A stretch of DNA of 9,054 nt from JAWAPU01 sp038894275. Lineage in GTDB: Archaea > Nanobdellota > Nanobdellia > UBA10117. The notes below the pieces were generated by a model that searched no databases, was not told where the DNA came from, and saw nothing but the letters and a program-made list of their open reading frames with translations. Positions 1 through 6,815 of the stretch are shown in pieces; position 1 is the stretch's first letter; each line of letters opens with the position of its first letter. Where the stretch lies: NCBI GenBank assembly GCA_038894275.1, contig JAWAPU010000022.1:1-9054 (forward strand), given 5' to 3'. Position numbers and translations under genes: made by a program.

Positions 1-1
1 T

Positions 2-2791
2 GTAACTTTTAACAATCTTTATTTAAATAATTATGGAATTTATTTAAATTCTTCTTTGAATACCATTTTAGAAAATAATAGTATTGATTCGAATAGTTAT
101 GGAATTTTCTCTTTTCAATCAAATTCAGTAATAAATTCAAATTTTGTTTGTAACAATACGAATTATGATTTTTATTCAGATAATTGGCTTTCTAGTTCTG
201 GAGATAATAATAGATGCAATAATCCAGATGGGTGGAATGATACAGGAAAAATAGGATGCAAATACAAATGTTATTGTTTATGTACAAATTGCACCAGTTG
301 TACAAATGCTTTAAACGATCCTTCTTGCACTGAAGTAAAATTAACCGCAAACATTTCAAATTTTGCAGGAACTTGTATAAATAATTCTGCAGGTTTCAAC
401 AACAAAATTTTTGATTGCCAAGGACATACGATAGATGGAGATGATTCTGGATGGGATTATGGAATTTACTTAAATAGTAAGCAAAACAATACAATAAAAA
501 ATTGCATATTTACAGATTTTGCAATCGGAATTTATTTGAATTTATCATCAAACAATGTCATAATAAATAATACTGCTGTTTCAAATACCGCCCATGGTAT
601 TGTATGCGAGCTTTTTTCATCAAATAACCTCATCGCAAATAATACTGCAAGCTCAAATATTAATTATGGAATTATTTTGACGCAAAATTCTTCAAATAAT
701 ATTTTAATAAATAACAATGCTTCTTATTCTATTAATAGATCTGGAATTTATTTATTTAATTCGTCGAATAACCTGCTAATAAATAACACCGCTAGTTCTA
801 ATAATCAATCAGGAATTGTTCTATCATCCTCTCAAAATAACACTTTGACAAATAATACTTTAAGTTCAAATAGTAATGGGGTTACTTTAGATTCGTCAGC
901 TAACAATATTTTAACAAATAATACTGCCAATTTAAATACCAATGGTATTTACTTATCTTCATCTTCTAATAATACTTTAATAAACAATACTGCTAGCTTA
1001 AACAATTATGGAATTAGATTAGCGTATAGTTCAAATTCTTTAATTTTAAATAATTTTATATTTAAATCCAAAGGAAATAATTCTATCGGTATCGATATTT
1101 TAGCAAATAACACTACTGTACGTAACAATCTTATATTAGAGCAGTATCAGGGAATTTTTAATAGAGGTAGCGGAAATGTCTATGAAAAAAATAATTTTTT
1201 TAATAATTTTTACGGCTTTGTTTCTTGGATGTACGAAAATATTACTCTGCGAGAAAATAATTTAACAAATAACACATATAATTTTGATTTCGACTGGACC
1301 GATGACGGCGATTATAATTTGTCTATAGATACAACAAATTTAATAAATGGAAAACCTGTTTATTGGCTTAAGAACATAAAAGATACTGTTTTTGATGGCA
1401 GAACTTTAAATGCTGGCTGGATTTCTTGCGGAGGGTGCTCCAACGTAACTTTTACTAATTTTAAAATGAGCAATAATAGCCAAGGTATAATGATTTGGAA
1501 TAGCACAAACATAACAATAAAAAATTCAAATCTTTCTTATAATATCAATGGTGTTCGATTAGGCGCGACATCTAATAGCTTCGTATATAACAATACAATA
1601 GTAAAAACACGAGATAACGCCATTGTTTTGTCAAACAACGCATCTTATAATACAATACAAAAAAATATTCTTTCTGATCTTTGCCTACGAACAGAAATGC
1701 TTCCTGGACTTGTTTGCGCAGCCATAGATAATGTTTGGTTAGGTTCTTCAGATTATAATTTAATTTTAGATAATCAAATAAATGCGAATATTACTTATTT
1801 TGGAATTCGCATTGCACCTTATTCTAATTTTACAAAACTAATAAACAACACTATTTTAAATGCAAAAATAGGCGTCCTACTCGAGAATGCGAGCTGCTGT
1901 TCAAATATATCTAAAAATACAATTCAAAATTCTTTAATTGGAATTTTATTGAATAACTCGAATAATAATTTGGTATATGATAATTTATTTAACAATAATT
2001 TAAATGCTTACGACACTGGAAATAACTTTTGGAACATCACGAAAACAGCTGGAAGAAATATACTAGGCGGACCATATGTCGGAGGAAATTATTGGTCCGA
2101 TTATAACGGTACTGATTTGGATGGAGATTATATAGGCGATACAGAATTACCTTATACTTCTAATGGAAATATCGGTATCGGAGGAGATTATTTACCTTTA
2201 TTAATACCTCCTGCTCCCGCACCTACGGCAAAAGAAAGAGTTTCAGTTGGAGGAATATCTGCACCAAAAGTTTATACCTTTGAAGAAGAAGAGACAAGCG
2301 AAGAATATTCGTTAAATGTGGGAGATATCGTTTCATATACTCAAGATAATGAAGAATATGAATTTAGATTACGCGGTTCTTTTGACTCTTTAAGAGAATT
2401 TGAATTTAATAACGAAATTTATAATTTCAGAGAAAGTGATATCGTTTTTATCGATGTAAATAAAGATGGGGATGCCGATTTAAAAGTTACTTTGTTACGT
2501 TTAATAACAAACGGAGCAAAAATAAGATTTGAAAGAATTTTACCAAAGGAATTACCATCGCCAATAGAAATAACCATAACTTCAATTTGTGGAAATGGTA
2601 TTTGTGAAGAAAATGAAACTTATGAAAATTGTCCAAAAGATTGCTTACCTGGGCCTGCTGTTACATATTTTATTAGTAAAGATATGCTGCCAACCGCTTT
2701 CCTCATTCTTATAATACTTATCATAACATTTTTACTTATTAGTAAATATGTCAAAGCTAAAAAGTATAAAATTAAAAAATATAAAAAATAA
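2..2791 (+). CDS. Membrane-anchored parallel beta-helix surface protein (NosD-like repeats), 5' end outside window
   Basis: The reading frame is open to the left edge and its first visible codons already spell repeat sequence (NNYGIYLNSS), so the true start lies upstream; the TTG at 56 is not a credible start. Visible order: the end of one beta-helix; a Cys-rich linker (about 212-345); a second long beta-helix of roughly 22-24-residue coils rich in NN(T)x and GIxL; a NosD-type cap with GGNYWSDYNGTDLDGD (about 2080-2130); an acidic domain (about 2270-2560) holding a Ca-loop-like DVNKDGDAD; a Cys cluster starting CGNGIC and ending NCPKDC (2588-2644); one membrane helix (about 2684-2746); and a Lys-rich tail. 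This predicts an exported protein held by a C-terminal anchor with the Lys tail in the cytoplasm. Many N-x-S/T sequons suggest N-glycosylation. The fold resembles carbohydrate-binding or polysaccharide-processing beta-helices, but no catalytic site can be assigned. A role as adhesin, envelope component or glycan-active protein is inference. Confidence 0.85.
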   Translation, partial: VTFNNLYLNNYGIYLNSSLNTILENNSIDSNSYGIFSFQSNSVINSNFVCNNTNYDFYSDNWLSSSGDNNRCNNPDGWNDTGKIGCKYKCYCLCTNCTSCTNALNDPSCTEVKLTANISNFAGTCINNSAGFNNKIFDCQGHTIDGDDSGWDYGIYLNSKQNNTIKNCIFTDFAIGIYLNLSSNNVIINNTAVSNTAHGIVCELFSSNNLIANNTASSNINYGIILTQNSSNNILINNNASYSINRSGIYLFNSSNNLLINNTASSNNQSGIVLSSSQNNTLTNNTLSSNSNGVTLDSSANNILTNNTANLNTNGIYLSSSSNNTLINNTASLNNYGIRLAYSSNSLILNNFIFKSKGNNSIGIDILANNTTVRNNLILEQYQGIFNRGSGNVYEKNNFFNNFYGFVSWMYENITLRENNLTNNTYNFDFDWTDDGDYNLSIDTTNLINGKPVYWLKNIKDTVFDGRTLNAGWISCGGCSNVTFTNFKMSNNSQGIMIWNSTNITIKNSNLSYNINGVRLGATSNSFVYNNTIVKTRDNAIVLSNNASYNTIQKNILSDLCLRTEMLPGLVCAAIDNVWLGSSDYNLILDNQINANITYFGIRIAPYSNFTKLINNTILNAKIGVLLENASCCSNISKNTIQNSLIGILLNNSNNNLVYDNLFNNNLNAYDTGNNFWNITKTAGRNILGGPYVGGNYWSDYNGTDLDGDYIGDTELPYTSNGNIGIGGDYLPLLIPPAPAPTAKERVSVGGISAPKVYTFEEEETSEEYSLNVGDIVSYTQDNEEYEFRLRGSFDSLREFEFNNEIYNFRESDIVFIDVNKDGDADLKVTLLRLITNGAKIRFERILPKELPSPIEITITSICGNGICEENETYENCPKDCLPGPAVTYFISKDMLPTAFLILIILIITFLLISKYVKAKKYKIKKYKK
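544..1056 (+). repeat. Tandem coding repeats of the beta-helix (about 66-72 bp period)
   Basis: Within the surface-protein gene, about eight consecutive coils follow the pattern SSNN-hydrophobic-x-NNT followed by GI-x-L, with a period of 22-24 codons. The DNA copies diverge but reuse aataatact and tcttcaaataat-like words. This is a protein-structural repeat (one turn of a right-handed beta-helix per unit), not a CRISPR array or mobile element. Such repeats can expand or contract by recombination. Confidence 0.75.
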
Positions 2792-2843
2792 TTTTATCTA
2801 TAATTTTTATACTAAAATAATCACTTGAAAGTTTAGAAATTTC

Positions 2844-2851
2844 TTTAAATA
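2844..2851 (+). promoter_or_regulatory. TATA box (Box A) of the ribonucleotide reductase gene
   Basis: TTTAAATA is centred 25.5 nt before the ATG at 2873, the spacing expected for an archaeal TBP site driving a transcript that begins at or next to the start codon. The T-rich stretch after the stop at 2791 (2792-2820) may end the upstream transcript. Confidence 0.6.
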
Positions 2852-2872
2852 AAAATAAAAAATTTAAGGAAT

Positions 2873-5056
2873 ATGGCTTTACCTTTTTTAGGTGCTAAAG
2901 AAAAGAAAAAAATAAAAAAGAAATTTCCAAAAATTTTACAAGTTCAAAAAAGAGATGGCTCTTTTGAAAAATTTAAACCAGAAAAAATAACAAATGCAAT
3001 TTCAAAAGCTTTTTCGGCTATCAAAACTAAAGACGGAATTATTTCTAAAAAAATAGCGAACGAAGTTGTTAAAAAATTAGAAGAAAAATTTGCAGGAAAA
3101 ATTCCGCACGTAGAAAACATTCAGGATATTGTAGAGGAAACTTTAATGCAACACGGTTATGCCCAAGTCGCCAAAGCTTATATTCTTTACAGACAAAAAA
3201 GAGCAGAATTAAGAGCAGCAAAAGAACTTTTAGAAGTAAAAGACGAATTGAATTTAGGTTTAAATGCTTTAACAGTGCTCCAAAAGAGATATTTATTAAA
3301 AGACGAAAACGGGAAAATTATTGAAACCCCTGCGCAAATGTTTAGAAGAGTAGCAAGAGCTATCGCTGCTGTCGAGGCAAAATACAAGTATTCCAAATCT
3401 CAAATTAAAAATTTAGAAGACCAGTTTTATAATTTAATGGCAAATTTAGAATTTATTCCCAATTCTCCAACTTTAATGAATGCCGGAACTTCTTTAGGCT
3501 TATATTCTGCTTGTTTTGTTTTACCTGTACCAGACGATCTTAAAGGTATTATGAAATCTTTAAGCGATGCAGCATTAATTCAAAAAGGTGCCGGAGGAAC
3601 TGGCTTTTCTTTTTCAAGATTAAGACCAAAAGGCGATTTAGTTAAAAGTACGAAAGGAGTTGCTTCTGGTCCATTATCCTTCGCAATGTTATTCGATAAA
3701 GTTACAGATGTTATTAAAGCAGGTGGGAAAAGAAGAGGAGCAAACATGGCAGTTATAAGGGTTGACCACCCAGATGTTATTGATTTTATAATTGCAAAAT
3801 CTAATCCGGAAGTGCTTAGAAATTTTAACATTTCTATTGCAATTACGAATGACTTCATGAAAGCTGTAAAAGAAAACAAAGAATATCCTTTAATTAATCC
3901 AAGAAATAATCAAATTATTAAAAGATTGAATGCTAGAGATGTTTGGTCTTTAATAGTAAGCTATGCTTGGAAAACTGGAGACCCTGGTATTATTTTTATA
4001 GACGAAATAAATAAAAGAAATCCAACTGCGCACATAGGAGAAATCGAAGCAACAAATCCTTGTGGAGAACAACCTCTTCACCCTTATGAATCTTGTAATT
4101 TAGGCTCAATAAATTTAACAAAAATACTTAAAAAAACAGAAAGAGGCTATGAAATAGATTGGAAAAAATTAGAAAATATTGTGAAATTGGCTGTTAGATT
4201 TTTAGACGATGTTATAGATGCACAAACATATATCATACCAGAAATAGAAGCCATGACAAAAGCAAATAGGAGAATTGGTTTAGGAATAATGGGCTGGGCA
4301 GACATGCTTTGTTATTTAGGAATATCTTACGCTTCTAAAAAAGCAATTGTTTTAGCAGAAAAATTAATGAAATTTATTTCAGATACAGCTCATAAGGCCT
4401 CTTCTGAGCTTGGCAAAGAAAAAGGTAATTTTCCAAACTTTAAAGGAAGTTTATGGGAAAAGAAAGGTTGGAAATTTATGAGAAATGCAACATGTACAAC
4501 AATTGCACCTACTGGTTCAATCTCTATTATTGCTGGTTGCAGTTCTGGTATAGAGCCCCTGTTTGCAATAAGTTATGTGAGACATGTTTTAGAAGGAACA
4601 AGATTATTAGAAGTTAATCCTGTTTTTGAAAAAATAACTAAGGAAAAAGGAATCTATTCAGAAGTGCTTATGTCTAAAATAGCAAAAAGTGGAAGTTTGC
4701 AAAATATTAAAGAAATACCAGAAGATGTTAAAAAAGTTTTTGTAACCGCCTTAGATATTTCTCCAGAATGGCACGTTAAAATGCAAGCAGCATTTCAAAA
4801 ATATACGGATAATGCGGTTTCTAAGACGATTAATTTTCCACCCGATGCTACAACAGACGATATACGAAAAGCTTTCGAATTAGCGTACAAGTTAAAATGC
4901 AAAGGTATTACTGTTTATAGATATGGAAGTAAACCTGAGCAAGTACTTTATATTGGTGAACTAGAAAAAAAAGTTAAAGCTGAGGCAGAACCTTTTGTTA
5001 TAGCGCCTTCAGAAACCTCTGGATGGTGTGCTAGCCCGCTTTGCCCAGTTACTTAA
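2873..5056 (+). CDS. nrdJ: Adenosylcobalamin-dependent (class II) ribonucleoside reductase
   Basis: This enzyme reduces ribonucleotides to deoxyribonucleotides, using an adenosylcobalamin radical to make the active-site thiyl radical. The 727 residues show a basic N-terminal extension, an ATP-cone (about 19-115, VQKRDGSFEKF), the reductase N-domain, and a barrel with the family signatures: redox Cys214 in SACFVLP, the catalytic Asn395-Pro-Cys397-Gly-Glu399 motif, partner Cys408 in SCNLGSINL, and the phosphate-binding PTGSIS at 546-551. The C-terminus carries a Cys719-x4-Cys724 pair that would shuttle reducing equivalents to Cys214/Cys408. No small-subunit (NrdB) gene follows and a cobalamin adenosyltransferase lies nearby, both of which support class II over class I. 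The ATP-cone implies allosteric control of overall activity by ATP/dATP. No intein is present. The start is supported by the TATA box 25.5 nt upstream. Confidence 0.96.
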   Translation: MALPFLGAKEKKKIKKKFPKILQVQKRDGSFEKFKPEKITNAISKAFSAIKTKDGIISKKIANEVVKKLEEKFAGKIPHVENIQDIVEETLMQHGYAQVAKAYILYRQKRAELRAAKELLEVKDELNLGLNALTVLQKRYLLKDENGKIIETPAQMFRRVARAIAAVEAKYKYSKSQIKNLEDQFYNLMANLEFIPNSPTLMNAGTSLGLYSACFVLPVPDDLKGIMKSLSDAALIQKGAGGTGFSFSRLRPKGDLVKSTKGVASGPLSFAMLFDKVTDVIKAGGKRRGANMAVIRVDHPDVIDFIIAKSNPEVLRNFNISIAITNDFMKAVKENKEYPLINPRNNQIIKRLNARDVWSLIVSYAWKTGDPGIIFIDEINKRNPTAHIGEIEATNPCGEQPLHPYESCNLGSINLTKILKKTERGYEIDWKKLENIVKLAVRFLDDVIDAQTYIIPEIEAMTKANRRIGLGIMGWADMLCYLGISYASKKAIVLAEKLMKFISDTAHKASSELGKEKGNFPNFKGSLWEKKGWKFMRNATCTTIAPTGSISIIAGCSSGIEPLFAISYVRHVLEGTRLLEVNPVFEKITKEKGIYSEVLMSKIAKSGSLQNIKEIPEDVKKVFVTALDISPEWHVKMQAAFQKYTDNAVSKTINFPPDATTDDIRKAFELAYKLKCKGITVYRYGSKPEQVLYIGELEKKVKAEAEPFVIAPSETSGWCASPLCPVT

Positions 5057-5060
5057 TAAA

Positions 5061-5069
5061 TTTTTAAAA
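5061..5069 (+). promoter_or_regulatory. TATA box of the 98-residue gene
   Basis: TTTTTAAAA begins 5 nt after the reductase stop codon. Its TTTAAA core is centred 25.5 nt before the ATG at 5091. This suggests that the small gene has its own leaderless transcript and is not simply the tail of a reductase operon. Confidence 0.55.
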
Positions 5070-5090
5070 TCTTTCTTTATATTAAAATAA

Positions 5091-5387
5091 ATGGACGCAT
5101 ATGTTTCAAACTTGATAAAAGAATTAGGAAAACAATTTAGAATTGAAATAGATCCGAAAAATCCTTCTCTAGAAGATAAATTAAAATTGATAGGCGCGTT
5201 GGACGAAACTGAAAACTACGAACTTCAATGGTACGCCATGGAAATAGCAGTTGGTAGAAGAATAGATGCGCAAGAACAAGAATTGCCTTTTTTATTTGCG
5301 ACATATCTTTTAACAAAAACTAAAAAACAAGATCTAAGTTTTTATAAAAATTTGGCTGAACACTATGGCCAAAATTCTTCTTTATAA
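5091..5387 (+). CDS. Uncharacterised 98-residue protein next to the class II reductase
   Basis: I do not recognise this family. It is a soluble, charged protein with no signal peptide, membrane segment or cysteines. Pattern: an amphipathic N-terminal helix (DAYVSNLIKELGKQF), a short beta-like segment (FRIEIDP), an acidic helix (LEDKLKLIGALDE), then a central block ELQWYAMEIAVGRRIDAQEQ and a C-terminal helix with aromatic residues. It lies 34 nt after the reductase stop on the same strand, and its last 25 nt overlap the 3' end of the convergent cobalamin adenosyltransferase gene. A TATA box at the leaderless distance and ordinary local codon use argue that it is a real gene. Lying between the reductase and its cofactor enzyme, it might relate to either, but this is position-based speculation. 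It lacks the zinc ribbon expected of an NrdR repressor. Confidence 0.75.
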   Translation: MDAYVSNLIKELGKQFRIEIDPKNPSLEDKLKLIGALDETENYELQWYAMEIAVGRRIDAQEQELPFLFATYLLTKTKKQDLSFYKNLAEHYGQNSSL

Positions 5388-5881
5388 TTCGCTTTAAAGT
5401 TTTCATATCTGGCAAGAACAAATAATAAGGAGCTTAGCCTGTTTAAATAAGCAGGAATTTCTTCAGGCAATTTCTTTTTTTCATTTAAAATCCAAATTCT
5501 TCTTTCAGCTTTGCGAGCAATTGTTCTCGCTAAATGAAGCCTTGCAGCAGCTTCACAACCATCTGGAAGAACGAACTTTTTTAATGCGGGTAATTTTGAA
5601 TTTAATTCATCAATTGTTTTCTCCATAAAATCTATTTTTTCTTTTGTTATGTTTTTACTTTTAGTGCTTAAATCAGAACCGAGTTCAAATAATTCTTTTT
5701 GAATTTTTTTTAAAATTTTTTTGTTTTCATCGGCGCATGAAACAATTGAAAAACCTATTGTAGAATTTAACTCGTCTAAAACCCCGAGAACTTCAAACTC
5801 CAATTCGCTTTTTTTTATTTTAGCGCCAAACCAAGAACTAAACCCTTTATCTCCTGCACCAGTATATGCTTTAGCGACCAT
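5363..5881 (-). CDS. pduO: PduO-type ATP:cob(I)alamin adenosyltransferase
   Basis: This enzyme transfers the adenosyl group of ATP to cob(I)alamin, giving adenosylcobalamin. The 172-residue length is normal for the PduO family, which forms a trimer of five-helix bundles. Visible motifs: the N-terminal ATP-binding stretch T7-GAGDKG-FSSWFG, LGVLDELNSTIGF (32-44), DGCEAAARLHLARTIARKAER (107-127) with the conserved arginines of the ATP/cobalamin site, and YLNRLSSLLFVLARYE (145-160). The ATG at 5881 is supported by a TATA box centred 27 nt upstream and by the conserved TGAGDKG starting at residue 7. The only cobalamin-dependent enzyme visible nearby is the class II ribonucleotide reductase, so that is the likely consumer. 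No de novo corrinoid genes are visible, which fits salvage. Its 3' end overlaps the convergent 98-residue gene by 25 nt. Confidence 0.95.
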   Translation of the reverse strand: MVAKAYTGAGDKGFSSWFGAKIKKSELEFEVLGVLDELNSTIGFSIVSCADENKKILKKIQKELFELGSDLSTKSKNITKEKIDFMEKTIDELNSKLPALKKFVLPDGCEAAARLHLARTIARKAERRIWILNEKKKLPEEIPAYLNRLSSLLFVLARYENFKANYKEEFWP

Positions 5882-5902
5882 CTTTAAATAAGATGTTCTT
5901 TA

Positions 5903-5912
5903 TTTATATATT
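5903..5912 (-). promoter_or_regulatory. TATA box of the cobalamin adenosyltransferase gene
   Basis: On the minus strand AATATATAAA is centred about 27 nt upstream of the ATG at 5881. It lies in the 132-nt divergent gap shared with the DNA glycosylase gene. That gene has its own separate box, so the two promoters need not share elements. Confidence 0.55.
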
Positions 5913-5983
5913 TTATTTAAAAGATGAATAGTTTAAGGATTATTGGGTAAAGATTAAACCTTCTGAAAATTAATTAAGTAAAA

Positions 5984-5992
5984 TTTTAAAAA
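5984..5992 (+). promoter_or_regulatory. TATA box of the DNA glycosylase gene
   Basis: TTTTAAAAA has its TTTAAA core centred 26.5 nt before the ATG at 6014. Between this box and the divergent one at 5903-5912, I see no gene, repeat or strong hairpin. Confidence 0.5.
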
Positions 5993-6013
5993 TTTGAATT
6001 AAATTAAAAAACA

Positions 6014-6658
6014 ATGGAATCTTTATTATTGCTATACATTTCCAAAAAAGCAGATATCCAGAAAAGACTTTCCGAATTCGAATTAGCAAAATATGGTTCA
6101 GATAACCAAATTTTTTCAGAACTCGCTTTTTGCATTTGTACGCCGCAAACAAGAGCAAAATCTGCAAATACTGCTATAAAAAATTTGGTTGAAACAAACA
6201 TCTTATTCGAAGGAAATGAACAGCAAATTTCCGAAATTTTGGCAAAAAACGGCGTTCGTTTTCATAAAAATAAAGCAAAATATATTGTGCAAGCGCGAGA
6301 AATTTTTACAAAAAATAACAAATTAAAAATTAAATCTATGTTAAACACAGAGGATGTTAAAGGATTAAGAAATTGGTTAGCAAAAAATATTCTTGGTATA
6401 AATATGAAAGAAGCAAGCCATTTTTTAAGAAATATAGGATATGGGAAAGATTTAGCAATTTTAGATAGGCACGTTCTTAGAAAATTAAAAGAACTTAACA
6501 TAATAAAAGAAATTCCCAAACACATTTCAAAATCAACATATTTAGAATTAGAACAAAAATTAGCATTTTTAGCACAAAAATTAAACATCTCATTAGCAGA
6601 GCTAGATATGACTCTTTGGTCGGAGCACGGTAGCTTACCAATAGCAGAATTAAGATAG
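6014..6658 (+). CDS. ogg: 8-oxoguanine DNA glycosylase/AP lyase, Ogg2 type
   Basis: This is a base-excision repair enzyme that removes 8-oxoguanine from DNA and nicks the abasic site. The 214 residues match the archaeal Ogg2 branch of the HhH-GPD superfamily, which lacks the extra N-terminal domain of human-type OGG1. Visible: CTPQTRAKSA (42-51), the helix-hairpin-helix GINMKEASHFLRNIGYG (128-144) with candidate catalytic Lys132 (Schiff-base nucleophile), and LDRHVLRKL (150-158) with catalytic Asp151. The conserved C-terminal Trp202 in LDMTLW is followed by a 12-residue tail ending in Arg. No Cys cluster for an iron-sulfur site is present, which argues against an EndoIII/MutY enzyme. The start has a TATA box at the leaderless distance. 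Its stop is 21 nt from the 3' end of the convergent tRNA-Val gene. AGOG is an alternative archaeal 8-oxoG glycosylase, but the motif layout fits Ogg2 better. Confidence 0.9.
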   Translation: MESLLLLYISKKADIQKRLSEFELAKYGSDNQIFSELAFCICTPQTRAKSANTAIKNLVETNILFEGNEQQISEILAKNGVRFHKNKAKYIVQAREIFTKNNKLKIKSMLNTEDVKGLRNWLAKNILGINMKEASHFLRNIGYGKDLAILDRHVLRKLKELNIIKEIPKHISKSTYLELEQKLAFLAQKLNISLAELDMTLWSEHGSLPIAELR

Positions 6659-6679
6659 CATAGTTACATTAAATAATAC

Positions 6680-6764
6680 TGGGCCGGCCAGGATTTGCAC
6701 CTGGGACCTCCGCCTTTCTTAAAAGTTTGTAAGGGCGACGTCATAGCTACTAGACCACCGGCCC
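6680..6764 (-). tRNA. tRNA-Val(UAC): tRNA-Val (anticodon UAC) with a 12-nt intron
   Basis: Read on the minus strand, GGGCCGG pairs fully with CCGGCCC in the acceptor stem, and 6680 supplies discriminator A73. The D-stem is GTC/GAC, the anticodon stem TCGCC/GGCGG, the variable loop AGGTC, and the T-stem CCAGG/CCTGG. The spliced anticodon loop is CTTACAA, giving anticodon TAC (Val, GUN codons). The 19 nt between the anticodon-stem arms contain a 12-nt intron at canonical position 37/38. No CCA is encoded. Unusual bases: the T-loop is TGCAAAT (G55 instead of U55), and in the usual alignment the 8-nt D-loop has A18 instead of G18. All five stems pair, so this is a gene and not a remnant. Confidence 0.95.
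6716..6727 (-). other. Archaeal tRNA intron (bulge-helix-bulge), position 37/38
   Basis: After the 5' anticodon-stem arm the transcript reads CTTA-CAA-ACTTT-TAAG-AAA before the 3' arm. CTTA pairs perfectly with TAAG to give the 4-bp central helix. CAA and AAA are the two 3-nt bulges and ACTTT is the apical loop. Cutting each bulge after its second base removes 12 nt and leaves A37 joined to A38. This is the standard substrate of the archaeal splicing endonuclease, with the inner helix reduced to a bare 5-nt loop. Confidence 0.9.
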
Positions 6765-6784
6765 AATAGATTTTTATAAGCAAC

Positions 6785-6793
6785 ATTTAAAAA
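6785..6793. promoter_or_regulatory. Shared bidirectional TATA box, tRNA-Val / 64-residue gene
   Basis: ATTTAAAAA contains the palindrome TTTAAA at 6786-6791. Its centre is 24.5 nt from the 5' end of tRNA-Val (6764, minus) and 27.5 nt from the ATG at 6816 (plus). It is thus at usable TBP spacing for both divergent genes, and no other box lies at that distance for either. Confidence 0.6.
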
Positions 6794-6815
6794 CGTTATT
6801 GATTTTAAAAATTGA

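Noticed and set aside
56..58. TTG as the start codon of the beta-helix gene
   Set aside because: The same frame is open to the window edge and encodes beta-helix repeat residues before this codon, so the gene begins upstream of the window.
544..1056. Regular 66-72 bp repeats as a possible CRISPR array
   Set aside because: The units diverge, have no conserved repeat with unique spacers, and are translated in frame as beta-helix coils.
2866..2870. AAGGA as a Shine-Dalgarno site for the reductase
   Set aside because: Only 2 nt separate it from the ATG, too close for a normal SD interaction, and the TATA box position points to a leaderless transcript.
3187..3879. Minus-strand open frames within the reductase gene
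   Set aside because: They lie wholly inside a clearly conserved gene, encode low-complexity hydrophobic sequence and lack promoters. They are shadows.
2873..5056. Intein inside the ribonucleotide reductase, common in archaea
   Set aside because: The catalytic and Cys motifs are uninterrupted and evenly spaced, and the length is that of an intein-free enzyme.
5924..5950. Mini-ORF in the divergent gap between the adenosyltransferase and Ogg2 genes
   Set aside because: It runs only about eight codons before a stop and has no supporting pattern. The gap is adequately explained by two promoters.
5970..6588. Minus-strand open frames opposite the Ogg2 gene
   Set aside because: They are antisense to a conserved repair enzyme and show Phe/Leu/Ile-rich composition typical of AT-rich antisense frames.
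6680..6764. tRNA-Val as a degenerate pseudogene because of its odd T-loop and extra anticodon-loop bases
   Set aside because: All stems pair, the extra bases form a perfect bulge-helix-bulge intron, and the other tertiary pairs (19-56, 54-58, 15-48) are kept.
6768..6778. TTTTTATAAG as the tRNA-Val TATA box
   Set aside because: It is only about 4-14 nt from the tRNA 5' end, too close for TBP-directed initiation; the box at 6785-6793 has the right spacing.
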